The notes beneath the pieces were generated by a model. It saw nothing but the letters and a program-made list of their open reading frames with translations. It was not told the origin of the DNA and made no database searches. DNA of 7,335 nucleotides from Chitinophaga pinensis. Its GTDB lineage: Bacteria; Bacteroidota; Bacteroidia; Flavobacteriales_D; Crocinitomicaceae. Below are positions 1-7,106 of the stretch, one piece after another. A program made the translations under genes and the position numbers. The number at the start of each line of letters is the position of its first letter. Position 1 is the stretch's first letter. Location of the stretch: assembly GCA_945861175.1 (NCBI GenBank), contig CAMATR010000076.1, positions 1 through 7,335 of the forward strand, read 5' to 3'.

Positions 1-3000
1 ACGCAGCCAATAACTCTTATATTTTTGAGCATTCAGTTGGGGGTGAGCAGGATGTCTTTATCCATTCTTTTCAACTTGGAAAGTTTTTGAATGACCCTGA
101 CTTTGGGGTTGTTGATGGTTCTTTTTCGCTTTCAGGAGAAACATTTTCATCAGGTAATATTGATTTCAATTCAATTAATGGAACTGTGAATCGTTTTGAA
201 TACTTGAATTACGCCTACAATTCTATTTTAATTCAAGAAGGTAGCTTTAAGAATAACGTACTTACAGCAAAAGTTGATATTAAAGATGACAATCTTAATC
301 TGACTTATAATGGAATGATTGATTTCAAAGGGAATCAGCATATGCAATTTTCTATTGACCTAACAAAAGCAATTTTAGAAAACTTAAACATTAGCGTAAA
401 AGAGGAAGCGCGTTTGAGCTCAATTTTCTCTGTTGATATAACGGGTACGTCAGCCAATACTTTAGCAGGAGAAATTAAACTAAATGGATTACTCTATACT
501 GAAAATGGAAAAGAAATAAGGGTCCCGAGTCTTACTTTAGCTGTTGAACGTGGTGATGCAAAAGATGGTTTCTATATCAACAGTGAGTTGGCGAAGCTAA
601 GCATAGAAGGTAAAGTTGATTTCTCGACAATTATTTCGGATGTTTCAGAGCAATTTCAGAAAGTATTCCCTTCGATTGCCGCTAAACAAATAAAGAATTC
701 AAAAGATAAAAAGAAGCAAGCGGCTCTCAGCCATTTTACCTATGAAATTCAAACAAAAAATCTAGATGACTTTTTAACCATTTTTGCGCCAGATTTGATA
801 ATTGAACCAAACACAATTTTAAAAGGTTCTTATGATGGTCGTTTATCTAATTTTTCACTACGATTAATTTCAAAAGAAATTGATTACATGGGTATACTAT
901 TTATCGGTGTGGATTTAGGTCAAGAATTAACGAGTACTGAAATTGCGGCTAATTATAAACTGAATTCATTTCACTATAATGACTCCATTGTATTAGAAGA
1001 TGTTAGTTTCAAAACCCGAGGAACGCAAAGCCTTCTGAATTCAGAACTTTCTTGGGATCTTGGAAGAGAAAACGAATCGCACATTGCGTGGAAGACTGCT
1101 ATTTTCAATAATAAGCACTTAAATTTCGAACTAATCCCTTCCTATTTTAGTGTCAATCATCAGCGATGGGAAATTGAAAATCAATCAGACTTAACAATTA
1201 CTGATAATGAGATTCATATTTCTAAACTCAAAATTGAACGGAATAGCCAATACATTTCTTTGGATGGTTGCATTTCTCGGAACGATGCTGACAAATTGAA
1301 TTTTCGCTTAAACGAAGTCAATCTTACCGAAATTGGTGAATTAATCGGTTCAGATGTTGATATAAAAGGAACAGTGAATGGTTGGGGATACATTTCTAAT
1401 CCATACACCGACCTGAGTTATATCGGAGATGCCGCGATACAAGAATTATATTTAAATGATCACGAAGTTGGGGATGTCTATCTGCAATCTGAATGGAATA
1501 AAGGGAGTGAAAGCATAAGCTTAATGGGCGATTTGACCTACAGAGGAAATCAAACGTTCAAATTTGACGGTAATTATTTTCTCGAAAGAGAGCAAGATAA
1601 TTTAGACTTTAACCTGCTCTTTGATGAAACAGATCTTCAATTTACAAATGCCTTTATGGATCCGGATGTCATAAACAATATAAAAGGGGTTGTCGATGGC
1701 CGTTTAAAAGTAATAGGAACACCAGATTTTCCAAAACTAGAAGGTGAAGTCAGTTTAATTGGCGGAAATGCAAAGGTCGAAATATTAGGAGTGAATTTTG
1801 GATTGAATGGGAAAGTTTCTGCCGATGAATTTGGTTTTTATATGAACAATATGCCCGTAAAAGACGAAGACGGAAACACAGGTTCATTAATAGGATCGAT
1901 TTATCATACGCAATATGCTGATTGGAACTTTGATTTACAGTTTGATCTTGAAAAAAATATTTCGTTATATGATGCTGGGGTAGTCAGTTTCGTTCCGAAT
2001 AATAACACGATGAGTAAATTTCTCATTCTTAATACAAAATACAAGGACGGCGATTATTACTTTGGGAAAGCCTATGTAACAGGTACGGCTAATATCTTTG
2101 GTTATTCCGACAACATAGATATTACTGTTGACCTTAAAACACAAAAGGGAACATCTGTTAACTTCCCTATGTATGGAATGGCGGAACTTGAAGAGGATGA
2201 AAGCTATATTACTTTCAAGAAAAAAGGATACTTAAATGATGTAATAGAGCCAAAAATCGATTTTACTGGCGTGAATCTTGACCTCAACTTCAGAATTACT
2301 CCTGATGCAAAGATGAAAATTACTTTTAATGAAGTGACTGGAGATGAAATAATAGCAGACGGAAATGGCGATATCGCAATAAAATTAGACAATCTGGGAA
2401 ATCTTAAAATGGATGGCACATACCGCGTAAAACAGGGACTTTACAATTTTGCCTTAGGACCTATCAAACAGCCATTTTACATAGAAGATGGAGGAACAAT
2501 CTCATGGACTGGTGATCCATACAATGCAACTTTGGATCTCAAAACATATTATGAAGTTTATGCAAACTTTGCAGAAATAACCCCAGATCAACTTCAAAAT
2601 AGCTCAGCAGGAAGCAATCAAAAAGTACAATGTTACCTGGGACTTACAGAATATCTAATGAAACCTACTATTGGATTCGATATCAAGGCGCCAAAGGCAG
2701 ATGAATCAGGAAAGGCGCTTATTTCGCGAATTACAGCTGATAAAGATGAATTAAATAGACAATTTTTCTCTTTGCTTCTATGGAAGCGTTTTCAGCCTTT
2801 GAAAGGAACTACAGCCGCTGGTGGTTCGGCTGCAATGGACCTCGTATCTAATCAAATAAACTCAATGCTTTCGCAAGTATCAAAGGATTATAAACTCAAC
2901 GTCAATCTTGACGCAAATCAAATTACTGGTGAGAGTGCTTATGAGTTCGGAGTGTCTAGAGGTTTTATGGATAATAGGTTGATTTTAAATGGAAGTTTTG

Positions 3001-3314
3001 GAGTGGAAAATATTTCAACCTCAAGCCAATCTACTAGTGCCTTAATTGGTGATGTTCGACTCGAGTACCTTCTAAATGAAAGCGGCACTATTCGTGTGAA
3101 TGTATTCAATGAATCAAATGATTATTCTATCATACAGGAAAAAAACCTAGGTGCTTTTACTCAAGGTGCTGGAATTCATTATCAAGAAGACTTCGGTAAT
3201 TTTGATGATTTCAAGTTAGCCCAATATTTTCTTGATATTTTCCGATCGCCAGCTAGTAAAAAGTATCCAGTAAGAAGAAAAAATAGGCAAACTCCCCTCC
3301 CACCAGCAGAATAA
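1..3314 (+). CDS. tamB: TamB-like translocation/assembly module protein (DUF490 C-terminal domain), 5' end missing
   Basis: About 1,103 residues of a large envelope protein are visible. The reading frame (first full codon at position 3) is open back to the window edge, so the gene starts outside; the TTG at 87 is only an internal Leu codon. Family knowledge: TamB proteins are anchored in the inner membrane, span the periplasm as a long beta-rich groove, and work with BamA/TamA-type proteins in outer-membrane protein or lipid delivery. Seen here: long alternating beta-strand sequence with no transmembrane segment, then the conserved Bacteroidota TamB C-terminal block, including GGTISWTGDPYNATLDL (about 2490-2540), a VQCYLGL...MKPTIGFDI stretch (about 2620-2690) and DELNRQFFSLLLWKRF (2745-2792). 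It ends with a GAGIHYQEDF strand near 3165 and a basic, proline-containing tail. The N-terminal anchor and first few hundred residues would lie upstream. No frameshift is seen. The family call is strong; the exact substrate is unknown. Confidence 0.9.
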   Translation, partial: AANNSYIFEHSVGGEQDVFIHSFQLGKFLNDPDFGVVDGSFSLSGETFSSGNIDFNSINGTVNRFEYLNYAYNSILIQEGSFKNNVLTAKVDIKDDNLNLTYNGMIDFKGNQHMQFSIDLTKAILENLNISVKEEARLSSIFSVDITGTSANTLAGEIKLNGLLYTENGKEIRVPSLTLAVERGDAKDGFYINSELAKLSIEGKVDFSTIISDVSEQFQKVFPSIAAKQIKNSKDKKKQAALSHFTYEIQTKNLDDFLTIFAPDLIIEPNTILKGSYDGRLSNFSLRLISKEIDYMGILFIGVDLGQELTSTEIAANYKLNSFHYNDSIVLEDVSFKTRGTQSLLNSELSWDLGRENESHIAWKTAIFNNKHLNFELIPSYFSVNHQRWEIENQSDLTITDNEIHISKLKIERNSQYISLDGCISRNDADKLNFRLNEVNLTEIGELIGSDVDIKGTVNGWGYISNPYTDLSYIGDAAIQELYLNDHEVGDVYLQSEWNKGSESISLMGDLTYRGNQTFKFDGNYFLEREQDNLDFNLLFDETDLQFTNAFMDPDVINNIKGVVDGRLKVIGTPDFPKLEGEVSLIGGNAKVEILGVNFGLNGKVSADEFGFYMNNMPVKDEDGNTGSLIGSIYHTQYADWNFDLQFDLEKNISLYDAGVVSFVPNNNTMSKFLILNTKYKDGDYYFGKAYVTGTANIFGYSDNIDITVDLKTQKGTSVNFPMYGMAELEEDESYITFKKKGYLNDVIEPKIDFTGVNLDLNFRITPDAKMKITFNEVTGDEIIADGNGDIAIKLDNLGNLKMDGTYRVKQGLYNFALGPIKQPFYIEDGGTISWTGDPYNATLDLKTYYEVYANFAEITPDQLQNSSAGSNQKVQCYLGLTEYLMKPTIGFDIKAPKADESGKALISRITADKDELNRQFFSLLLWKRFQPLKGTTAAGGSAAMDLVSNQINSMLSQVSKDYKLNVNLDANQITGESAYEFGVSRGFMDNRLILNGSFGVENISTSSQSTSALIGDVRLEYLLNESGTIRVNVFNESNDYSIIQEKNLGAFTQGAGIHYQEDFGNFDDFKLAQYFLDIFRSPASKKYPVRRKNRQTPLPPAE

Positions 3315-3319
3315 ATTAT

Positions 3320-3348
3320 TTTGAGTTTATTTGTCGTACTTAACTTTA
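3320..3348 (+). promoter_or_regulatory. Possible Bacteroidota-type promoter upstream of the biotin carboxylase gene
   Basis: TTTG at 3320-3323 is followed after 17 bases by TAACTTTA at 3341-3348. This matches the known Bacteroidota pattern (TTTG or TTG, 17-23 bases, TAnnTTTG) except for the last base, which is A instead of G. It would give a leader of roughly 60-65 bases before the start at 3420. A competing 7-of-8 match, TACATTTA at 3391-3398, is closer to the gene but has no upstream TTG at the right distance. In AT-rich DNA such near-matches arise often, so confidence is low. Confidence 0.3.
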
Positions 3349-3358
3349 TTCAAAGTTA
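3341..3358 (+). other. Small perfect hairpin between tamB and the biotin carboxylase gene
   Basis: TAACTTT (3341-3347) and AAAGTTA (3352-3358) are perfect reverse complements around a four-base ATTC loop. The stem is AT-rich with one G-C pair and has no T-run after it, so it is not a convincing terminator. It overlaps the candidate -7 element, so it could be an operator-like palindrome, a weak RNA structure or chance. Confidence 0.3.
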
Positions 3359-3419
3359 TCATGGCTGCTAGTCGTCTTAAATCAATTCTGTACATTTACA
3401 TCTATCCTTAATTCCTGAA

Positions 3420-4904
3420 ATGAAAAAAATACTTATTGCAAACCGAGGTGAGATTGCTAGAAGAGTAATCCGGACATGTAAAAAAATGAATATTGCTACC
3501 GTTGCAATATTTTCAGATGCTGATCGCAATTCTCCGCATGTTTTAGAGGCTGACGAAGCAGTTTATGTTGGCGCCAGCCCATCCTCTGAGAGCTACCTAA
3601 AACAAGACCTTATAATCCAATATTGCAAGGAACTCGGCGTAGATGCTATTCATCCGGGCTATGGTTTTCTTTCAGAAAATGCGGGGTTTGCAAGAAAACT
3701 GGAGGCGGAAGGAATCAAATTAATTGGTCCTTCGCCAACATCCATGGAAATAATGGGAGATAAACTCAGCGCAAAGCAAGCCGTAAAATCATTTAATGTC
3801 CCACTTGTTCCGGGAGTTGATGAAGCGATTAGTGATGTCGATAATGCAATTAAAGTTGCCGAAGAAGTTGGATACCCCATTTTAATAAAAGCCTCTGCAG
3901 GTGGAGGTGGAAAAGGGATGCGTTTGGTTGAACGTTCTGAGGAATTTGCTGAGCAAATGCGCTTGGCTCAAAATGAAGCTAGATCTTCCTTTGGTGATGA
4001 TACAGTTTTTATAGAAAAGTTTGTGACTAAACCAAGACATATTGAAATACAAGTTTTCGCTGATAGTCATGGAAATATTGTTTATCTCTTTGAAAGGGAA
4101 TGTTCTATTCAACGGCGTCACCAGAAAGTCGTCGAAGAAGCTCCAAGCGTACTTTTAACTCCTGAATTAAGAAAAGAAATGGGAGAGGCGGCTGTAGCTG
4201 TATGCAAGGCTTGTAATTACGAAGGTGCAGGAACAGTTGAATTTCTTGTAGATGGTGATATGCGTTTTTATTTCCTTGAGATGAATACGCGTTTACAAGT
4301 GGAACACCCAGTTACCGAGGAAATTACTGGTACCGATTTGGTTGAATGGCAAATACGCGTAGCGCGAGGTGAGAAATTACCAAAGATGCAAGATGAATTA
4401 AGTATTCATGGCCATGCAATTGAAGTGCGCGTTTACGCTGAGGATACCCTCAATGGCTTTACGCCAGACATAGGGAACTTGAAAAGATACCGAATCCCAA
4501 GTGGCAGGAGTGTTCGTGTTGACGATGCTTTTATGGAAGGAATGGATATCCCAATATATTATGATCCAATGATTGCCAAGCTAGTTGTTTGGGGGAAAAC
4601 AAGGGAGGAAGCAATTAACCGCACTCTTAAAGCTATTGACGAATACCAGATTTCTGGATTAAAAACAACGCTAGATTTTGGTAAATTTGTTCTGAAGCAC
4701 GAGGCTTTTCGTTCTGGTAATTTTGATACCAATTTCATAAAATATTATTTCGAGGATCCAAGGATAATACATACTGCTATGGAAGAAGAGTTGGATGCAC
4801 TTCAACATGGCATCAATCAAATTTGGGATTCCATAAAAGAACGTGATAAAAAGGAGTTTGCTTCAAGAGAAATAAGCAGTTCATGGAAGAATGCCCGCAT
4901 CTAG
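3420..4904 (+). CDS. accC: Biotin carboxylase subunit of acetyl-/propionyl-CoA carboxylase
   Basis: This 494-residue cytoplasmic enzyme carboxylates biotin on a carrier protein using ATP and bicarbonate, the first half-reaction of acyl-CoA carboxylases. Seen: the N-terminal MKKILIANRGEIA nucleotide-fold motif, HPGYGFLSEN (78-87), MGDK with Lys115, the ATP-grasp glycine loop KASAGGGGKGM (157-167), RRHQKVVEEAP (232-242), Glu274, the catalytic EMNTRLQVEHP (Glu287, Asn289, Arg291), Arg337 in EVRVYAED, and YYDPMIAKL (380-388) of the C-terminal domain. All key ATP, metal and bicarbonate residues are present. It is longer than E. coli AccC (449 residues); the extra part is a charged tail from about residue 445. 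HEAFRSGNFDTNFIKYYF (427-444) and the length resemble the acyl-/propionyl-CoA carboxylase alpha subunits of Bacteroidota more than the fatty-acid AccC. No biotin carrier domain is fused and no carrier or carboxyltransferase gene is adjacent, so partners must be encoded elsewhere. Start: the ATG at 3420 gives the family N-terminus exactly. Acyl-CoA preference cannot be read from this subunit. Confidence 0.93.
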   Translation: MKKILIANRGEIARRVIRTCKKMNIATVAIFSDADRNSPHVLEADEAVYVGASPSSESYLKQDLIIQYCKELGVDAIHPGYGFLSENAGFARKLEAEGIKLIGPSPTSMEIMGDKLSAKQAVKSFNVPLVPGVDEAISDVDNAIKVAEEVGYPILIKASAGGGGKGMRLVERSEEFAEQMRLAQNEARSSFGDDTVFIEKFVTKPRHIEIQVFADSHGNIVYLFERECSIQRRHQKVVEEAPSVLLTPELRKEMGEAAVAVCKACNYEGAGTVEFLVDGDMRFYFLEMNTRLQVEHPVTEEITGTDLVEWQIRVARGEKLPKMQDELSIHGHAIEVRVYAEDTLNGFTPDIGNLKRYRIPSGRSVRVDDAFMEGMDIPIYYDPMIAKLVVWGKTREEAINRTLKAIDEYQISGLKTTLDFGKFVLKHEAFRSGNFDTNFIKYYFEDPRIIHTAMEEELDALQHGINQIWDSIKERDKKEFASREISSSWKNARI

Positions 4905-4927
4905 CGGTAGCACTAAATATTCACTTA

Positions 4928-4949
4928 AGAATTCAATGAAAACAATTCT
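4928..4949 (+). other. Inverted repeat in the accC-sucC gap
   Basis: AGAATT (4928-4933) and AATTCT (4944-4949) can pair across a 10-base loop. There is no G-C-rich stem and no proper T-run after it, so it is not a good intrinsic terminator. Nothing else recognisable lies in this 107-base gap apart from the weak promoter candidate near 4983. The repeat may be chance in AT-rich DNA. Confidence 0.15.
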
Positions 4950-4982
4950 CACTTTTATGGTGGAATTTTAATTGATAAACTA

Positions 4983-4990
4983 TACTTTTA
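4983..4990 (+). promoter_or_regulatory. Weak -7-like element upstream of sucC
   Basis: TACTTTTA matches seven of eight positions of the Bacteroidota -7 consensus TAnnTTTG and would place transcription start near 4995, about 15-20 bases before the sucC ATG. No TTG is found 17-23 bases upstream, so support is slight. If it is not used, sucC would depend on read-through from accC, after which no strong terminator is visible. Confidence 0.25.
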
Positions 4991-5011
4991 TCCATCTAAA
5001 AATTCAATTAA

Positions 5012-6223
5012 ATGAACTTACACGAGTACCAAGGTAAATCGATTTTGAAAAGCTACGGTGTTGCTATACAAGAAGGCATCGTTGTTGATAAAGTGGAAGA
5101 AGCTGTTCAGGCAGCCAAAAAATTAACTGAGCAAACTGGTACCTCTTGGTATGTTGTAAAAGCTCAAATCCATGCCGGTGGTCGCGGAAAGGGTCTAGTT
5201 CAAGAAACCGGATCACATGGTGTTGTTCTTGCAAAAGGAATAGATCAAGTTGAAGAAAAGGTAAGCGGCATTCTTGGTGGTCACCTTGAAACTGCTCAGA
5301 CGAATGGAAAAGGAAAAAAAGTAAACAAAGTGCTGATTGCACAAGACGTTTATTACCCGGGCGAAGCTGAAATAGAGGAGTTCTATATGTCCGTACTTTT
5401 GGATCGTGAAAAAGCAAGGAATGTAATTGTTTATTCGACTGAAGGTGGAATGGATATTGAGCATGTCGCAGAGCATACTCCAGAAAAAATTCACAAAGAA
5501 TTTATTGACCCACGTGTCGGCATACAAGGTTTTCAAGCAAGAAAAATCGCTTTCAATCTTGGACTCTCAGGCGAAGCGTTTAAGCAAATGACAAAATTTA
5601 TTGTATCGCTATACACTGCATATGAAGGAATTGATGCTTCAATGTTTGAGATAAATCCAGTTTTGAAAACGTCTGACAACAAAATTATTGCTGTTGATGC
5701 AAAAGTAACTATGGACGGAAACGGATTGTTCCGTCACCCAGATTACTTGGCAATGCGAGATAAAACAGAAGAAGATCCAACAGAAGTAGAGGCGGATGAA
5801 GCAGGATTGAATTTTGTTAAATTGGATGGTAACGTTGCTTGTATGGTGAACGGAGCTGGATTGGCTATGGCGACAATGGATATCATCAAGTATTCAGGTG
5901 GAAACCCAGCTAACTTCTTAGATGTTGGAGGTACAGCAAATGCTGAACGTGTTGAGAAAGCATTCCACATCATTTTGAAAGATCCAAATGTGAAAGCAAT
6001 TTTGATTAACATTTTTGGGGGTATTGTTAGATGTGACCGCGTTGCTCAAGGGGTTGTGGATGCATACAAAAACATGGGATCCATTCCTGTTCCTATTATT
6101 GTTCGTTTGCAAGGAACCAATGCTGAAGAGGCGAAGAAATTGATTGATGAATCAGGATTAAATGTTCATTCAGCAGTTCTATTGCAAGAAGCAGCGGATA
6201 AAGTAAAAGAAGTATTGGCATAA
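5012..6223 (+). CDS. sucC: Succinate-CoA ligase (ADP-forming) beta subunit
   Basis: This 403-residue cytoplasmic TCA-cycle subunit binds the nucleotide and succinate; with the alpha subunit SucD it interconverts succinyl-CoA and succinate with ATP or GTP formation. Seen: the family start MNLHEYQGKSIL, an ATP-grasp domain with Lys50 and AGGRGKG (55-61), STEGGMDIE (142-150), metal and nucleotide contacts Asn215 in FEINPV and Asp229 in VDAKVTMDGN, then the C-terminal CoA-ligase domain with CMVNGAGLAMATMDI (277-291), NFLDVGG (301-307) and the loop IFGGIVRCD (334-342). All expected residues are present. Length slightly exceeds E. coli SucC (388) because of a short insertion around residues 90-106, common in this family. 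ATG 5012 gives the exact family N-terminus; the leader has no Shine-Dalgarno sequence but is A-rich, as is usual in Bacteroidota. The gene is followed by a strong terminator rather than by sucD, so the alpha subunit is encoded elsewhere. ATP versus GTP preference is not settled by sequence. Confidence 0.96.
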   Translation: MNLHEYQGKSILKSYGVAIQEGIVVDKVEEAVQAAKKLTEQTGTSWYVVKAQIHAGGRGKGLVQETGSHGVVLAKGIDQVEEKVSGILGGHLETAQTNGKGKKVNKVLIAQDVYYPGEAEIEEFYMSVLLDREKARNVIVYSTEGGMDIEHVAEHTPEKIHKEFIDPRVGIQGFQARKIAFNLGLSGEAFKQMTKFIVSLYTAYEGIDASMFEINPVLKTSDNKIIAVDAKVTMDGNGLFRHPDYLAMRDKTEEDPTEVEADEAGLNFVKLDGNVACMVNGAGLAMATMDIIKYSGGNPANFLDVGGTANAERVEKAFHIILKDPNVKAILINIFGGIVRCDRVAQGVVDAYKNMGSIPVPIIVRLQGTNAEEAKKLIDESGLNVHSAVLLQEAADKVKEVLA

Positions 6224-6248
6224 ATCGAGCTAATCTCAAAATAGTTTT

Positions 6249-6277
6249 AAAGGCTCTCCGGATGGTGAGCCTTTTTT
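6249..6277 (+). terminator. Intrinsic terminator after sucC
   Basis: AAAGGCTC (6249-6256) pairs perfectly with GAGCCTTT (6267-6274) to form an eight-base-pair stem with a ten-base loop, and the stem runs into six consecutive T (6272-6277). It starts 26 bases after the sucC stop codon. This is the only textbook Rho-independent terminator in the window, and it separates sucC from map. Confidence 0.88.
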
Positions 6278-6293
6278 AATTGGGTATTCTAAG

Positions 6294-6301
6294 TATCTTT
6301 G
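6294..6301 (+). promoter_or_regulatory. Promoter -7 element (TATCTTTG) for map
   Basis: TATCTTTG is an exact match to the Bacteroidota -7 consensus TAnnTTTG, recognised by the primary sigma factor of this phylum. Transcription would start a few bases downstream, near 6306. The -33 element is poor: the nearest TTG (6280-6282) is only 11 bases away, and the normal -33 position is taken by the terminator's T-run. The placement after a terminator and just before map supports a real promoter. Confidence 0.65.
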
Positions 6302-6326
6302 CCGCATGAATATTTTCAACCGAAAC

Positions 6327-7106
6327 ATGATCATATATAAAACGTTAGCTGAAATTGAAATAATGCGCGAAGCAGCGCAGATTGTAAGTCGTACTTTAGG
6401 TAAAATTGCTGAGGTAATTGAACCTGGAATAAATACATTGCTTCTTGATGAATTAGCGGAAGATTATATTCGATCACAAAATGCACTGCCTGGTTTCAAA
6501 GGAATGTATGGATTTCCTCATACACTTTGCATATCAGTAAACGAGCAAGTTGTTCATGGAATGCCAAGTAAACGAATATTGGAAGAAGGAGATATTATAT
6601 CTGTGGATTGCGGGGCTTTGTTTGAAGGATTTTATGGTGATCATGCTTATACATTCGAGGTTGGAGAAGTAAAACCCGAGGTGAAAAAACTTTTGGAAGT
6701 AACTAAAGAATGTCTTTATATTGGAATCGAACAATGCACTGCCACTAATCGCATAGAGGACATTGGCTGGGCCATTCAGCAGCATGCTGAAAGCCATGGC
6801 TATGGGGTTGTCAGAGATTTGGTTGGGCACGGATTGGGACGTAGCTTACACGAGGATCCACAAGTGCCAAATTATGGACGTCGTGGAAGAGGCAAAAAAA
6901 TCCAAAATGGATTGACAATTGCCATCGAACCGATGATAAATATGGGTACAGAGCGCGTTGCTCAGTTGGACGATAAATGGACAATTGTAACTGAAGACAA
7001 TTTACCAAGCGCACATTTTGAGCATGATGTTGCTGTTATCGATGGAAAACCTGTTATTCTATCAACATTTGACTATGTAGATGCCGCACTGGCAAAAAGG
7101 AAATAA
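6327..7106 (+). CDS. map: Type I methionine aminopeptidase
   Basis: This 259-residue cytoplasmic metalloenzyme removes the initiator methionine from nascent proteins when the second residue is small. Seen (numbered from 6327): the substrate-pocket His77 in VVHGMP, the dinuclear-metal ligands Asp94 (ISVDCG), Asp105 (FYGDHAYTF), His168 (VGHGLGR), Glu201 (AIEPMIN) and Glu232 (HFEHDVAV), plus His175 in LHEDPQVPNYG. The ligand set is complete, and length matches bacterial type Ia enzymes, with no N-terminal zinc-binding extension. Start choice: an in-frame ATG at 6306 would add seven residues (MNIFNRN). However, bacterial Map proteins of this group typically begin MIIYKT, as at 6327, and the promoter at 6294-6301 predicts transcription starting about where the 6306 ATG lies. 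I therefore prefer 6327, with a leader of about 20 bases. The stop codon overlaps the next gene's ATG by one base. Confidence 0.94.
   Translation: MIIYKTLAEIEIMREAAQIVSRTLGKIAEVIEPGINTLLLDELAEDYIRSQNALPGFKGMYGFPHTLCISVNEQVVHGMPSKRILEEGDIISVDCGALFEGFYGDHAYTFEVGEVKPEVKKLLEVTKECLYIGIEQCTATNRIEDIGWAIQQHAESHGYGVVRDLVGHGLGRSLHEDPQVPNYGRRGRGKKIQNGLTIAIEPMINMGTERVAQLDDKWTIVTEDNLPSAHFEHDVAVIDGKPVILSTFDYVDAALAKRK

Noticed and set aside
1214..2419. Minus-strand open frames of 64 and 71 codons inside tamB
   Set aside because: They are short, antisense to a continuous large gene and without features of their own.
87..3314. TTG at 87 as the start of the TamB gene
   Set aside because: The frame is open back to position 3 with TamB-like sequence, and the family is several hundred residues longer at the N-terminus, so the gene starts outside the window.
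3391..3398. TACATTTA as the accC promoter
   Set aside because: It matches seven of eight -7 positions but has no TTG at the required distance upstream; it is kept only as an alternative to the element at 3341.
3659..4121. Minus-strand open frames inside accC (73 and 79 codons)
   Set aside because: They run antisense to the ATP-grasp core of the biotin carboxylase and have no independent support.
5064..5536. Two overlapping minus-strand open frames (117 and 107 codons) inside sucC
   Set aside because: They lie antisense to a strongly conserved gene, have no recognisable protein features and overlap each other; they are by-products of sucC codon use.
6306..6326. ATG at 6306 as the map start
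   Set aside because: It adds seven residues not typical of the family and coincides with the predicted transcription start; ATG 6327 fits better. It is not fully excluded.
6534..7014. Minus-strand open frames inside map (98 and 67 codons)
   Set aside because: They are antisense to conserved catalytic motifs and have no recognisable domain or promoter.
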